NCBI RefSeq assembly: GCF_030272615.1
Contig: NC_081406.1
Location: 192,269,891 to 192,333,890, forward strand
Reading direction: 5' to 3'
Source of the DNA: Cryptomeria japonica
Taxonomy: Eukaryota > Streptophyta > Pinopsida > Cupressales > Cupressaceae
DNA length: 64,000 bases
Part shown: one piece after another, positions 35,380 to 46,602 of the stretch
Numbering within the stretch: position 1 is the stretch's first letter
How the letters are laid out: each line of letters opens with the position of its first letter
The notes under the pieces: generated by a model
What the model saw: only the letters and a program-made list of their open reading frames with translations
Database searches by the model: none
Told to the model about the DNA's origin: nothing
Position numbers and translations under genes: made by a program

Positions 35380-37214
35380 ATTGAGTTGAGGCAGTTCACT
35401 AGAGCAGAAGAGGAGATGTCGCCTAGAAGGACAAACCCCCGAAGGGTAGAGCAGATGATGGAAGACATCAAGAATGAAGTGAGGAACAAAATACAAAATG
35501 CTTTGGCTAGTTTGCGAAGAAACCCTGAATGTGAGGATGAGTATGAAGAAGTCGGTGAAGAGCTTGAAGAAGAGGCTGAAGGACCAGAAGATGGAAGAGA
35601 GGAAAGATTCCTGATAGCAGTGGCACAAGCGAGTAAAGTTCATAATTTCAAACTTTTCCAAAATGCTGAACTCGGAGGATCTGATTGATTAGATCAGATA
35701 GTTGGAGGACTACTCTAAGTTTGAGGATGTCAATGACCCACAAAGAGTCCAATTGGCACAGACTAAATTGAAAGGGCATGCTGCCTTATGGTGGAAAGAA
35801 CTGCAAAAATACAGAGTGGAGAATGGTGAAATGATGATCACCCGGTGGAGATAGATGGTTACAAGATTGAAGGTCAAGTTCATACCAGGAGACTACAAGT
35901 TAGAATTGTTCAAGTTACAAAACCTGAAATAGAGAAACATGACTATGAAAGAGTACACTAAGGAATTCTATAAGGTGATGATTAGATCTAGACATAGAAA
36001 GATGGACAAAGAAAAGGTGGTGAGGTACATAAATAGACTTGCATTTAACATTTAGGATGAGATGAGTATGTTGAGGGTTTCCATAGTTGAAGAAGCTTAC
36101 CAGTATGCTTTGAAGGCTAAGGAGAAGATGAGAAGAAGATAATCAAATAGAGGAAAGGAGAAATTCAAGGAACATATGAGTACAAATAAGTATAATATTG
36201 AGGAAGAATCAAAACCTAAGTGGGGTAAAGAACCATAAAAGAAAACATAGAGGAAAGGCAGTAGCAGTACTGGTAGAGAATTTCCTAGAAAATGTTTCAA
36301 GTGTGGAGAAATCAGACATATATTTTATGAAGTTAAGCATGGAATGGCAAGAAGTTAGGAACCAAAAAGTAAAGTTACCAGACCTGACTGTATATCAGAG
36401 CAAGGAGAATCCCTCATGTTCAGAAGAGTCATGATAAAATAGAGTAGTGAGGATACCGGATCTACTCAGAGAAAGAGTCTTTTCCAAACTATATGCAAAT
36501 CGGGTGGTAAGTGTTACAAGGTTATTGTAGATAGTGGAAGTACTAACAATTTGGTATTTGAGGAGATGGTTGTGAAACTTAGATTGAAAAGGCTTGAGCA
36601 TCCTTGTCCTTACAAGGTAAGTTGGTTACAAGATGATCAAAAGATAGAGATAAAGGAACAGTGTTTGGTGAATTTCAATATTGGGCCTTTTAGGGATGAA
36701 TTTTTGTGTAATATTGTATCTATGAGTGCTTGTCATTTCTTGTTGGGTAGAGCTTGGTAGTTTGATAGAGGATCTATTTATGACAATAGAAGAAACCTAG
36801 TCACTATTGAGAAGGATGGGCAAAAGTTCACATTGATTTCTTTGAAGGAGAAAGAGAAGGACGTGAAGAATCCAATTCCTGAGAAAAGTTGTAGTACTAA
36901 GAAACCGGTTGTGGAGGTGATACCGATAGGTGACATGAGTTTGTAGAAAGATCTGATAAATAAGCCTGATGGACAGATAAAACTGGATGATAGAGAGCTT
37001 ATGATGACAAACTAGATGACGTCTTGTGGTAGAAACAAATCAGAGTTGCAGAAGAAAGAAAGCAGTAAACAAAGAGAGAAACAAAGATAGTCAGAGGTTA
37101 GAGAAACCGGTTGAGGCACCAGAGGAGCTAAAGAAGAGGTTGACAGATAAGGAAGATGTTTGGATAAAAAATGGGCATGGAGTCTTTATTCAAAATCCTT
37201 TTAGATGTTCATGA
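35380..37214 (+). pseudogene. G2 copy A gag-protease remnant
   Basis: Begins with an acidic region (35386-35688, 'EEVGEELEEEAEGPEDG'). A Gypsy gag domain follows, with 'LKGHAALWWKELQKY', 'LKVKFIPGDY', 'NMTMKEYTKEF' and 'VVRYINRLAFN' (about 35690-36110), then a knuckle with lost ligands near 36290. A protease follows with 'VIVDSGSTNNLV' (catalytic D-S-G at 36530-36538) and 'ACHFLLGRAW' before a stop. The C-terminal end is Lys/Glu-rich (37026-37214) and closes with 'NPFRCS' and a stop. Several stops and at least one frameshift. It parallels copy B along its full length. Confidence 0.8.
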
Positions 37215-37253
37215 GTTGCCTCTCATGGAACATCTTTTCCTACCCGAGGTGTC

Positions 37254-38077
37254 TGATGCAAGAGCATCCCTTGTCTCTGAGCAATCTTGCATCAACCAAA
37301 AATATTTCCTTTCAGTTTAGTTCTTGTTTAGTTAAGTATGCAATTTTCTGTGTTCTTACCGATTGGTACGGGTAGTTGCTTGCTTTTCATTCTAGATCTT
37401 ATTTTCGGTTTCTAAGCTAGTTCACATGCTTAATTCTAGATTTTTTAGTCCATTTGGATTCTTTTCTGATCATTTATCTCTCCCGGTTGATTGTTTCTAG
37501 GTTCCAGGATAATTCTTGTGCTTATCGGTTAACTTTCCTTCATTACTAGAGTTGTTCTTGGCATGTGGATCTATTTTGGGTCTTGTTCGATGTTCTTTGG
37601 TGTTTGGCCAACCTTCCTGCTAAACCACACTTCTTGGTTGTTATTTTTCAAAAATATTTCTTTAATTCTTAAGGCCGACCTAGTTACACGTTTCATTTTC
37701 CTAGATTGGTAAATGCAATCTTTTATGGCCAACCCGGATATGTTCCAGTGGGTATAAATATGGCACTATGCAATCATTTGTAGGGGCAGAGGAAGTATAA
37801 TTGAGAATAAGGATTGCGATTCACATTTTGTGATCCGGTTGGTTCTTAGAGTTCCATTTGGATTGTATCTGGCTTGAAGCCTGCATGTAATCACTTAACT
37901 ACCAGATGTTCTATGATGATTGTATGATGACAACCGGTTGGTTGCCAAAAGTTCTAAGGAAATAATTTGACTTGTTTATGTAATCTTGCTACTTTTTCTT
38001 GTGGCTTTCATTGTGTTACTCTTATTGCATAAGCTGGTAGATTCTCTTTGAGGGTTTTACCGGTTATGGATGCATCA
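37254..38077 (+). repeat. G2 L2, LTR
   Basis: Begins TGATGCAAGAGC and ends GCATCA. It joins L3 head to tail through AG. Confidence 0.82.
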
Positions 38078-38079
38078 AG

Positions 38080-38902
38080 TGATGTAGGAGCATCCCCGGT
38101 CTCTGAGCAATCTTGCATCAACAAAAAATATTTTCTTTTAGTTTAGTTCTTGTTTAGTTCAGTATGCAATTTTCTATGTTCTTACCAGTTGGTACCGGTA
38201 GTTGCTTGCTTTTCATTGCAGATCCTATTTTCGGTTTCAAGATTGGTTCGTGTGCTTAATTCCATATTTTCAATCCATTTGGATTCTTTTCTAGTAAGTT
38301 ATCGCTCCCGGTTGACTCTTTCTAGGTTTCGAGATAGTTCTTGTACTTACTGGTTAACTTTCCTTCATTACCAGAGCTATTCTTGGTGCGTGGATCTATT
38401 TTGGGTCTTGTCCGATGTTCTTTGGCATTTGGCCCACCTTCCTGTTGAACCATACTTCTTAGTTGTTATTTTCTAGAAAGATTTCTTTAATTCTTAGGGC
38501 CGACCTAGTTACACGTTTCATTTTCATGCATTCGTAAATGTAATCTTTTATGGCCGATCCATATATGTTTCAGTGGGTATAAATATGGAACTATGTAATC
38601 ATTTCTAGGGGCAAAGGAAGTAAAATTGAGAATAAGGTTTGAGATTCACATTATGTGATCTGTTTGATTCTTAGAGTCCTTGTTGGATTGTATCTAGCTT
38701 GAAGCCTACATGTAACTAATTAACTACCAGATGTTCTATGATGATTGTATGATGATAGCCGGTTGTTTTCCGGAAGTTCTAAGGAAATAATATGATTTGT
38801 TTCTATAACCTTGTTATGTTTTCTTGTTGCTTTCGTTGTGTTAGTCTTGTTGCATAAGCCGGTTGATTCTCTCTGAGGGTTTTACCAGTTATGGCTGCAC
38901 TA
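38080..38902 (+). repeat. G2 L3, LTR
   Basis: Begins TGATGTAGGAGC and ends GCACTA. It is followed by AG and the primer-binding site TGGTATCAGAGTTGG at 38905. Confidence 0.82.
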
Positions 38903-39059
38903 AGTGGTATCAGAGTTGGTAATGAACCGGTTAGTGGAAGAGTTGTTTTCCAATATTGACACATTCCTTTGGGTGGATAGATCATTGATTGGATGAAGGT
39001 TGTGCATGTGTTCAATAGATCACCAAGGGGAGGCAATTGAAACTAGTAGTCAGATTAGC

Positions 39060-40939
39060 GAGTTGAGGTAGTTCACCAGAGCAGAAGAGGAGGTGCTGCC
39101 TAGAAGGAAAAACCCCCGAAGGGTAGAGAAGATGATGAAAGACTTCAAGAATGAAGTGAGGAATGAAATCCGAAACACTTTGGCTAGTTTGCGAAGAAAC
39201 CCTGAATTTGAGGATGGGTATGAATAAGACAGTGAAGATCTTGAAGAAGAGGCTGAAGGACCGGAAGATGGAAGAGAGAAAACATTCCTGAGAGTAGTGG
39301 CATAAGTGAGTAAAGTTCATAAAATGGAAGTTTAAAACTTTCTGGAATGCCGAACCCAAAGGATTTGATTGATTGGATTAGAGAGTTGGAGGACTACTTT
39401 GAGTTTGAGGATGTCAAGAACCCACAGAGAGTCTGGTTGGTGCAGACTAAGTTGAAAGGGCATGCTACCTTATGGTGGAAAGAATTGTAGAAAGACAGAG
39501 TGGAGAATGGTGAAATGAAGATCAGCCAGTGGAGACAGATGGTTGCAAGATTGAAGGCCAAGTTCATACCAGAAGACTATGAGATGGAATTGTTCAAGAA
39601 GTTGTAGAGCTTGAAACAAAGAAACATGACTATGAAAGAGTATACTAAGGAATTCGACAAGGTGATGATTAGATTTGGACATAGAGAGATGGATAGAGAA
39701 AAGGTGGTGAGGTACATAAATGGACTTGCATTCAACATTCACGATGAGGTGAGTATCTTGAGGGTTTCCACAGTTGAAGAAGCTTAACAATATGCTTTGA
39801 AGGTTGAGGAGAATATGAGAAGAAGACAACCGAATAAAGGGAAGGAGAAATTCAAGAGACAAATGAGTAGAAAGAAGCAGAATGCTGAGGAAGAATCAAA
39901 ACCTAAGTTGGGTAAAGAACCGAAACATAAAACATAGAGGAAAGGCAGTAGCAGTACCGATAGAGAATTTCCTAGCAAATGTTTCAAGTGTGGAGAAACC
40001 GGACATAGATTTTATGAATGTAAACAGAGAATGGCAAGAATTTGTGTGGCAAATGGGGAACCAAAAAGTGAAGTTACCGAACCTGACTGTATACCAGAGC
40101 AAGGAGAATCCCTTATGTTTAGAAGAGTCATGATGGAGCAGAGAAATGGGGATACCAGACCTACTTAGAGAAAGAGTCTTTTCCAGACTATGTGCAAATC
40201 AGGTGGTTAGTGTTTCAAGGTTATTATGGATAGTGGAAGTATTGACAATTTGGTATCTGCAGAGATGGTACTGAAGCTTGGGTTGAAGAGGCTTGAGCAT
40301 CCTTGTCCTTACAAGGTAAGTTTGTTACAAGATGATCAAAAGATAGAAATAAAGGAATAGTGTTTGGTGAATTTCAATATTGGGCCTTTTAGGGATGAAG
40401 TTTTGTGTGATGTTGTATCTATGAGTGCTTGTCATGTCATGTTGGGAAGACCTTGGTAGTTTGATAGAGGAGCTATTTATGACTGTAGAAGAAACCTAGT
40501 CACTATTGAGAAGGATGGGAAAAAGTTCACATTGATTTCTTTGAAGGAGAAAGAGAAGGAGGTGAAGAATCTGAGTCCTGAGAAAAGTTGTAGTACTAAG
40601 AAACCGATTGTAGAGGTGGTACTGGAAAGTGACATGAGTTTACATAAAGATTTGATAAACAAGCCTGATGGAGAGATAGAACTGGATGACAAAGAGCTTA
40701 TGATGACAAACCAGATGACGTCTTGTGGCAGAAAAAAATTAGAGTTACAGAAAAAAGAAAGCAGTAAACATAGACAATGTGTAGATCTGAAGCAAAGGAA
40801 GAGAAACAAAGAGAGTCAGAGGTTAGAGAAGTTGGTTGAGGCACTAGATGAGCTAAAGAAGAGGTTGGTAGATAAGGAAGATGTTTGGATCATAAATGAG
40901 CATGGATTCTTTATTCCGAATCCTTTTAGATGTTCATGA
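39060..40939 (+). pseudogene. G2 copy B gag-protease remnant
   Basis: Same layout as copy A but better kept. The gag domain lies at about 39360-39830 ('LKGHATLWWKEL', 'LKAKFIPEDYEMELF', 'YTKEFDKVMIRFG'). A canonical knuckle CFKCGETGHRFYEC is at 39980-40021. The protease has D-S-G at 40229-40237 and 'ACHVMLGRPW', ending in TAG where a Trp or Gln codon is expected. A C-terminal Lys/Glu-rich stretch 40532-40939 ends in 'NPFRCS'. No polymerase follows before the LTR. The gag/protease type is Gypsy-like, and the lack of pol fits a TR-GAG-style non-autonomous element. Confidence 0.82.
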
Positions 40940-40978
40940 GTTGCCTCTCATGGAACATATTTTCCTACCTGGGGTGTT

Positions 40979-41788
40979 TGATGCAGGAGCATCCCCAGTC
41001 TCTGAGCAATCTTGCATCAACCAAAAATATTTCCTTTCAGTTTAGTTCTTCTTTAGTTCAGTATGTAGTTTTTTGTGTTCTTAATGGGGTGTACCGGTAG
41101 TTGCTTGCTTTTCATTGTAGATCCTATTTTTAGTTTCTAGGCTGGTTCATGTGCTTAATTCCATATTTTCAGTCCATTTGGATTCTTTTCTAGTCAACTA
41201 TTGCTCACAGTTGACTGTTTCTAGGTTTTGGGATGGTTCTTGTGCTTACCGGTTAACTTTTCTTCATTACTGGAGCTATTCTTGGTGTGTGGATCTATTT
41301 TGGGTCTTGTTTGATGTTCTTTGGCATTTGGCTGACCTTCCTATTGAACCACACTTCTTGGTTGTTATTTTTCAGAAATATTTCTTCAATTCTTATGACC
41401 GACCTAGTTACACATTTCATTTTCATGCATTGGTAAATGTAATCTTTTATGGCCGACTCAGATATGTTTCGATGGGTATAAATATGGCACTATGTAATCA
41501 TTTGTAGGGGCAAAGGAAGTAGAATTGAGAATAAGGATTGAGATTCACATTTTGTGATCTGGTTGATTCTTAAGGTCCCGATTGGATTGTATCTGGCTTG
41601 AAGCCTGCATGTAATCGGTTAACTACCAGATGTTCTATGATGATTTTATGATGATAACTAGTTGGTTGCCGAAAGTTCTAAGGCAATAATATGATCTATT
41701 TGTGTAATCTTGTTGCTTTCATTGTCTTACTCTTACTGCATATGTTGGTTGATTCTCTCTGAGGGTTTTACCAGTTATGGCTACACTA
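40979..41788 (+). repeat. G2 L4, LTR
   Basis: Begins TGATGCAGGAGC after the sequence CCTGGGGTGTT and ends CTACACTA, directly followed by the repeated C3 gag segment. Confidence 0.82.
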
Positions 41789-42294
41789 GTTCAACTAGGG
41801 TTTCCAGATATGAAAGGGAAATGAGAAAGATACAAGAACATGAAAGAGAATTGCAAGAGATTGAAAAAATCATTGCCAAAATATTTCCGAAGGGGGCCAA
41901 TAAGTATGAAGGGAAGTTATCTTTGAAAAAAAATTCATGCAATAATATAGGACATTTTTCTTCTAGGTGTTCGAGAAGAGTGCCAAAGTATGATAAGCCT
42001 TACAAGCCTAATCCCAAGGATAGATATTAGAAGAAGTATTATTATGATGCTGATGAAGGTGTGACAAATGATGAGTCTGAGAAAGGGAATTTGGAAGATG
42101 AGTTGGTGTTTATTTCTATCAAGGAAGATGATCTAGTACCTGTTGATTCTACAAGTTGCATTACTGAAGAGAAATATGAATGGGTGATTGATAGTGGTTA
42201 TTCATATCACATGATAGGTGATAAAGCTAAATTTGTTAATATAGAGAAGTATGATGGTGGTATAGTAAGATTTGGAGACAACAAATCTTGTGTA
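41789..42294 (+). pseudogene. C3 gag 3' part and protease start
   Basis: Resumes C3 gag with a second copy of the acidic coiled segment. A knuckle whose first Cys is lost follows (SCNNIGHFSSRC, about 41936-41971), then the linker, then protease 'WVIDSGYSYHMIGDKAKF'. Here D-S-G is intact but the usual Cys after it is Tyr. The frame is cut by NA2 at the GTGTA duplication (42290-42294) and resumes at 47748. Confidence 0.84.
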
Positions 42295-43416
42295 TGTTGG
42301 AATCAATGAACATTGAGAGGGGGGTGAATCAGTGTTCTACAATTTACAAACTTGATAAACGGATTCTTAAACCACTAGATGCATAAGAAAGAAAGTAAAG
42401 TGTAGAAACATAAACTAATAACCACAAAACCATAACAGTAGAATTTTTATGTGGAAACCTAGAAAGGGAAAAACCATGGCGAGATTGAGTACCCACAATA
42501 TTATTATACTTTGATCAGGAGTATGATAATATTACAAAATGGAATGCACTTCGATTCAAGCACACTGCCTAGAGCTCACTGCTCAATTACATAAGAGGGC
42601 AACAACCCTAGAGGACTCATTGTCCTAAAAATGAGATACAAGAATAATTACAATGTCTAAAATGGAATATAGCATCTACAAATACCAAAAACAGTTTTGG
42701 TTAAACACAATTTGACTGTCTAAAGCTACTTTGCCTTTCTACCCTATTTTGCTACACAATCATCTACCAGAGCACCAATTCTACATTTTGATGCTCATTC
42801 ACATACTACACATCCACATTCCCATATTCCACACATAAAATGATCATCTGGATCGACATTATATATTCGCACCAACAAAATAGATCTCAACCAAGTCGGC
42901 TTCACAAAACTGCAAAATATAAAACCTGTAGTGACTTGTTGGCTCAATCTATCCACAAATGCATATTTGACCTAAAAAGAATGATATCAATATTCATAAG
43001 CATCGACACAATCACCTTTACCAAAATTATCCCACGTATTCTGGATCACATGTTACACCATTAAACACAAAGATAACTTTGTTCTTCCGGAATCGTCGGA
43101 TACTGGACCTTTGATCTCGCTCATGAATAAACACCGGAGGTTAGGAATATGAAGTAAGTTGCCTCAAACATCTAATCATCTACCTTAATCACCACAACCA
43201 AAATTAAACCATCAAAATCAATATATGCACAATGATCTCAAGCTCTATTGGATACTGAGTTCCACCTTCCAGACTTATGCCTTCTAAACAATATGACTTC
43301 TAGTAAGTCAAATCTATATACACCAAATAGGATTTATTGACTGTGTTGCCATCAATGAAAACCCCTAAGAAATATCCATGCATGAATCTTCACCAGCACA
43401 TTGTCTCTTGCCAACA
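42295..43416 (-). repeat. NA2 3' LTR
   Basis: Plus strand begins TGTTGGAATCAATG and ends TTGCCAACA. It aligns with 46603-47742. GAGAGGGGGGTGAATCAGTG near its start is the complement of the U5 end seen in NA1. Confidence 0.88.
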
Positions 43417-43619
43417 ATCTCCCCCTTTAGCATTGATGGCAACACTATGAAAAATGAACTCAAGAACCCAAAACTGCAAAACTCCAAAAATAATTACAAG
43501 ATATGTACAACTAGCTCCCCCTAAGAATATACACCATTTTTCACTGTACTCTCTCTACCTTTGACATCAATGGAAAAGGTAGGAATCTGCCAAAAACTTA
43601 TGAAGGATATGTACAATGA

Positions 43620-45225
43620 CTTACAAAAATTTGAAAATATCCGCGTAATTTTTCTTTAGGGACTTCAGCTACTCATTCCATCCTCTTAGAAAATAGTCCA
43701 AAACATTTATAAAAGCATTGAAAATGTAGGCATGTATTTCTACACCTTTGAGATCTGAGGGTACAACCTTACCTAGAGCACTCACTACATCCTGTTGGCT
43801 GCCGAGTAAAGTGTCTAACTGGGGAGTGATTAGACTCCTCAAATAACCTACTTTGCTTATAATCTGGTCCCTTTCCTGATGCAAGCTCTATATTTTGTTT
43901 GTTAGGTCCATAACTTGAGCTTCAAGATTACTGGCAAAAACCGAATGAGGGGAAAAAGATTGTGAAATTGTAGCTAACTACCCTTCATATTCCTTAATAT
44001 TCTTATCAATGTCTAAAGTGAATTTTGGCAAAATAAGACATGACTTATATATCTTACCACCTTCATCTAAAGCATCCTCAATACTCTTCACCAAAGATTT
44101 TAAAATTTCCCTATCATCCTCTATCACTTTCTAAAAGGATTTCAATCTCATAGCATTATATTTATTCAAAACTTTTATATATGTCACTTTCTCCAAGGAC
44201 ACAAAATGAGAATCAACTGCATGTAGCATACTCCTAAGCTTACCAAAGGATGTATCAAATGTATCCTTCTTGAATGTAGGCAAAATATTCTTCATAACAT
44301 TAGTAGCAAGAGTTATCAAATCCTTGTCTTCAAACTCGAACTTGAGCAAGTCCTCACTTTCCTTAGCTTGGGCAAGGGTAGCTAACTTTAGTGCTTGTAT
44401 GGGAGACAAAGATCTTAAATCAATCGGCCCATGAGAGAAGTCATCATCTGTAGCAATTTGCTTCTCTTTATTAGATACAATGGCTCTTCCCATTGTTACC
44501 GGAGCCTCATCAACCTTCTCTTCTCCTTTCTCCTTATTCGCACTAGCATCTCCAAACTCCTTGGCTACATGCTCAAAATGAACTTCCATGACCAGAGGAT
44601 CTTGCACAACTTCATCGGAGTCTCCAACTGCCTAGTTATCAGTGGTAACATCAACATCTAATTGCTCATGTGTTCCTACCAGATCATCCTGCTCAATTGT
44701 CTGATCTTTCTGCACATGAGGAACCTTTGTCTGAACCTAAACTGCCAGAATAGAGGTGTCTTTACTTGATTGCACTTCTGGCTGGGGATCATCCTTCTCC
44801 AGATTGATCTAATAATGATTTTCCTTCAAAATTTTCTTCAGTATACCTTTTGTTTCCTTAGTAACTTCATCAACTTTTTTGAACATTATTTTATTCTCTC
44901 TATGTTTGCTCCAAAACATTTCCTTTGCAAGTCCCAAAATTCTTGTTATTTCATCCTTTGGTGCAATAGGACACATGTTTACTAAGGTATATTCTTTTAA
45001 TCTTTCATCCTCTAGACTAGCTATATGTCTTCGGGCATCCAAAATTTTATATAATTCCTTTGGAATCATAGACGATAGCTCTATCAATGCTTTACTATAT
45101 GCATTCATGTATTGTACATTTGCTTCCTCAATTTCTCTTTGATCTTTATCATCAAAATTTTCATAATATATAGGAATATTCTTGATATTTCCTTCCTTTA
45201 CAACTTCATCAATTATCTCATTCAA
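43620..45225 (-). pseudogene. NA2 C-terminal region, unrecognised protein
   Basis: Three open pieces (44809-45225, 44131-44607, 43669-43884) share one frame with each other and with the last zinc knuckles (45481-45690). They read as about 530 residues, mostly helical and Lys/Glu-rich. A middle linker is acidic and Ser/Thr-rich. 'LSPIQALKLATLAQ' parallels NA1 'MSPTELMMMVAHKM', and the last third aligns with NA1 by eye. The N-terminal part differs from NA1, so it is either fast-evolving or replaced. No family was recognised. Confidence 0.65.
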
Positions 45226-45480
45226 TGATTTTAGGGCACAATAGTATAGGTAGCTTCTAACTTACCCGATTTCAGAGCTTCATCAAGTTTTGATCTTGAT
45301 CTTTTGTAACCTTCCAAAACTGGTTACAGGTCTCTAAGAGCGGGTTTTAAAGATCAGCATGGTGAGCTTCCCCCCTAAGGCCAAAGTGCCTTAGTTACCA
45401 GATGAGGTTCCAACACCAGATTCAGGTGTGGAGTCATTCTACACATTTGAATCTTCCTTCTTAACCCACATCTTCTTATG

Positions 45481-46534
45481 CTAATCTCTGATCTCTTCCA
45501 CCTTAGCTTTGCCCTTTTCATCTGATTTGTTATTGTTCACCAGACCATTGTTGCTCTTATTCTTACTTATGTAGAATTTTGCTAAGTGAACGGATTTGTT
45601 GCATGCATGGTAGACAACATTCCTTTGCATAGGCCTGAAGTTCATCTGATTTGATCTCATCCTGAATTGATTAGAGATATGTCCAAACATCTCACATGCA
45701 TAACATCTCTTATTCTGAAAAATTGTTCATCACTATTCTCCACATGTTTGACTTATGACCAAAATTGTTGCATATGAAACATTGATCAGTAAAGGTAGGA
45801 CCATTATTCATCTTATTTCTATATTGTCTTGCCATATGACTGAATTTACCACAAACAAAACATTTAACATTGAATTTATAGGCATTAGGTTGTCTTACTG
45901 GAGGTTTCTTTTTCTTCTGCTGATGATTATTTTGTCCAGAATTGGAGGATTCTCCCTTTTCATATCCAAGTCCTCACATGTCTTTTCCATTTCTATGACT
46001 TTAAAGAATCACATCAAGCCTTTCTAAGATAGCTTTGAATTTCTCCCTGTACTCATTAGTTGTAGAAATTTCATCTCTCAAAATTATGATCTGCCTTTCA
46101 AGTTCTTGTCCATCATTCTTTGTTTGCACCAATTCAAGCTTCAACTAATCGTTCTCATAGTTCAATGTGCAACATTCATGAGATATCTCCTTTAGTGACT
46201 GTGTTAGGGTTTCTTCATTCTTCTTCTGGTCTTCAATATCCTTTGTCAGCTTCATTACAATGGATTACATTTCATTTTTCAACACTGCATTGTCTCTAGC
46301 CAACTTCTCACATTCATCTATCTTATCTTGATTCTCTATGTTTTTATCTTCTTTCTCCTTGAGTTTGTCCATCATCTCCCTTCTATTTTCTCTAGAAGTT
46401 CTCACTTGTTCTTTCAATGTATCAATGAAATCTTTAGTTACACTCAGGTTTCTTTTCAGGGAATGAACTTCTTTTCTTGTTGCATCAAGATCTTCAAGTG
46501 CCGCACTAAGTTGTCTCTACAAAACGGAGTCCAT
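45481..46534 (-). pseudogene. NA2 gag-like protein: coiled coil plus four zinc knuckles
   Basis: Starts at the ATG complementary to 46532-46534, 55 bases inside the primer-binding site. A charged, heptad-like region follows ('LEDLDATRKEVHSLKRNL', 'DGQELERQIIILRDEISTT') that aligns with NA1 'QELERQMIILRDDLTIV'. Four knuckles come in the same order: CFVCGKFSHMARQY, CFICNNFGHKSNMW, CYACEMFGHISNQF and HACNKSVHLAKFY. All four now lack the last Cys; the first has Tyr there, exactly as in NA1. A frameshift separates the coiled coil from the knuckle frame. Confidence 0.78.
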
Positions 46535-46602
46535 TGATTCAATCTTCTAGATCTTCCTCAAGTTGTTAGGCTTCTTCCGAGGAACTAAGCTCTGATACCA
46601 AT

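Larger units (their letters stand above)
35058..41788 (+). mobile_element. G2: tandem pair of Gypsy-like gag-protease elements in C3 gag
   Basis: Four LTR copies alternate with two internal regions: L1 35058-35227 (only the last 170 bases), internal A, L2 37254-38077, two bases AG, L3 38080-38902, internal B, L4 40979-41788. L1 and L3 are each followed by AG and the primer-binding site TGGTATCAGA (35230, 38905). Each internal region carries gag, one zinc knuckle and a D-S-G protease but no reverse transcriptase, RNase H or integrase. The pair is flanked not by a 5-base duplication but by a repeat of about 120 bases of C3 gag (34939-35057, 41789-41908). Confidence 0.82.
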
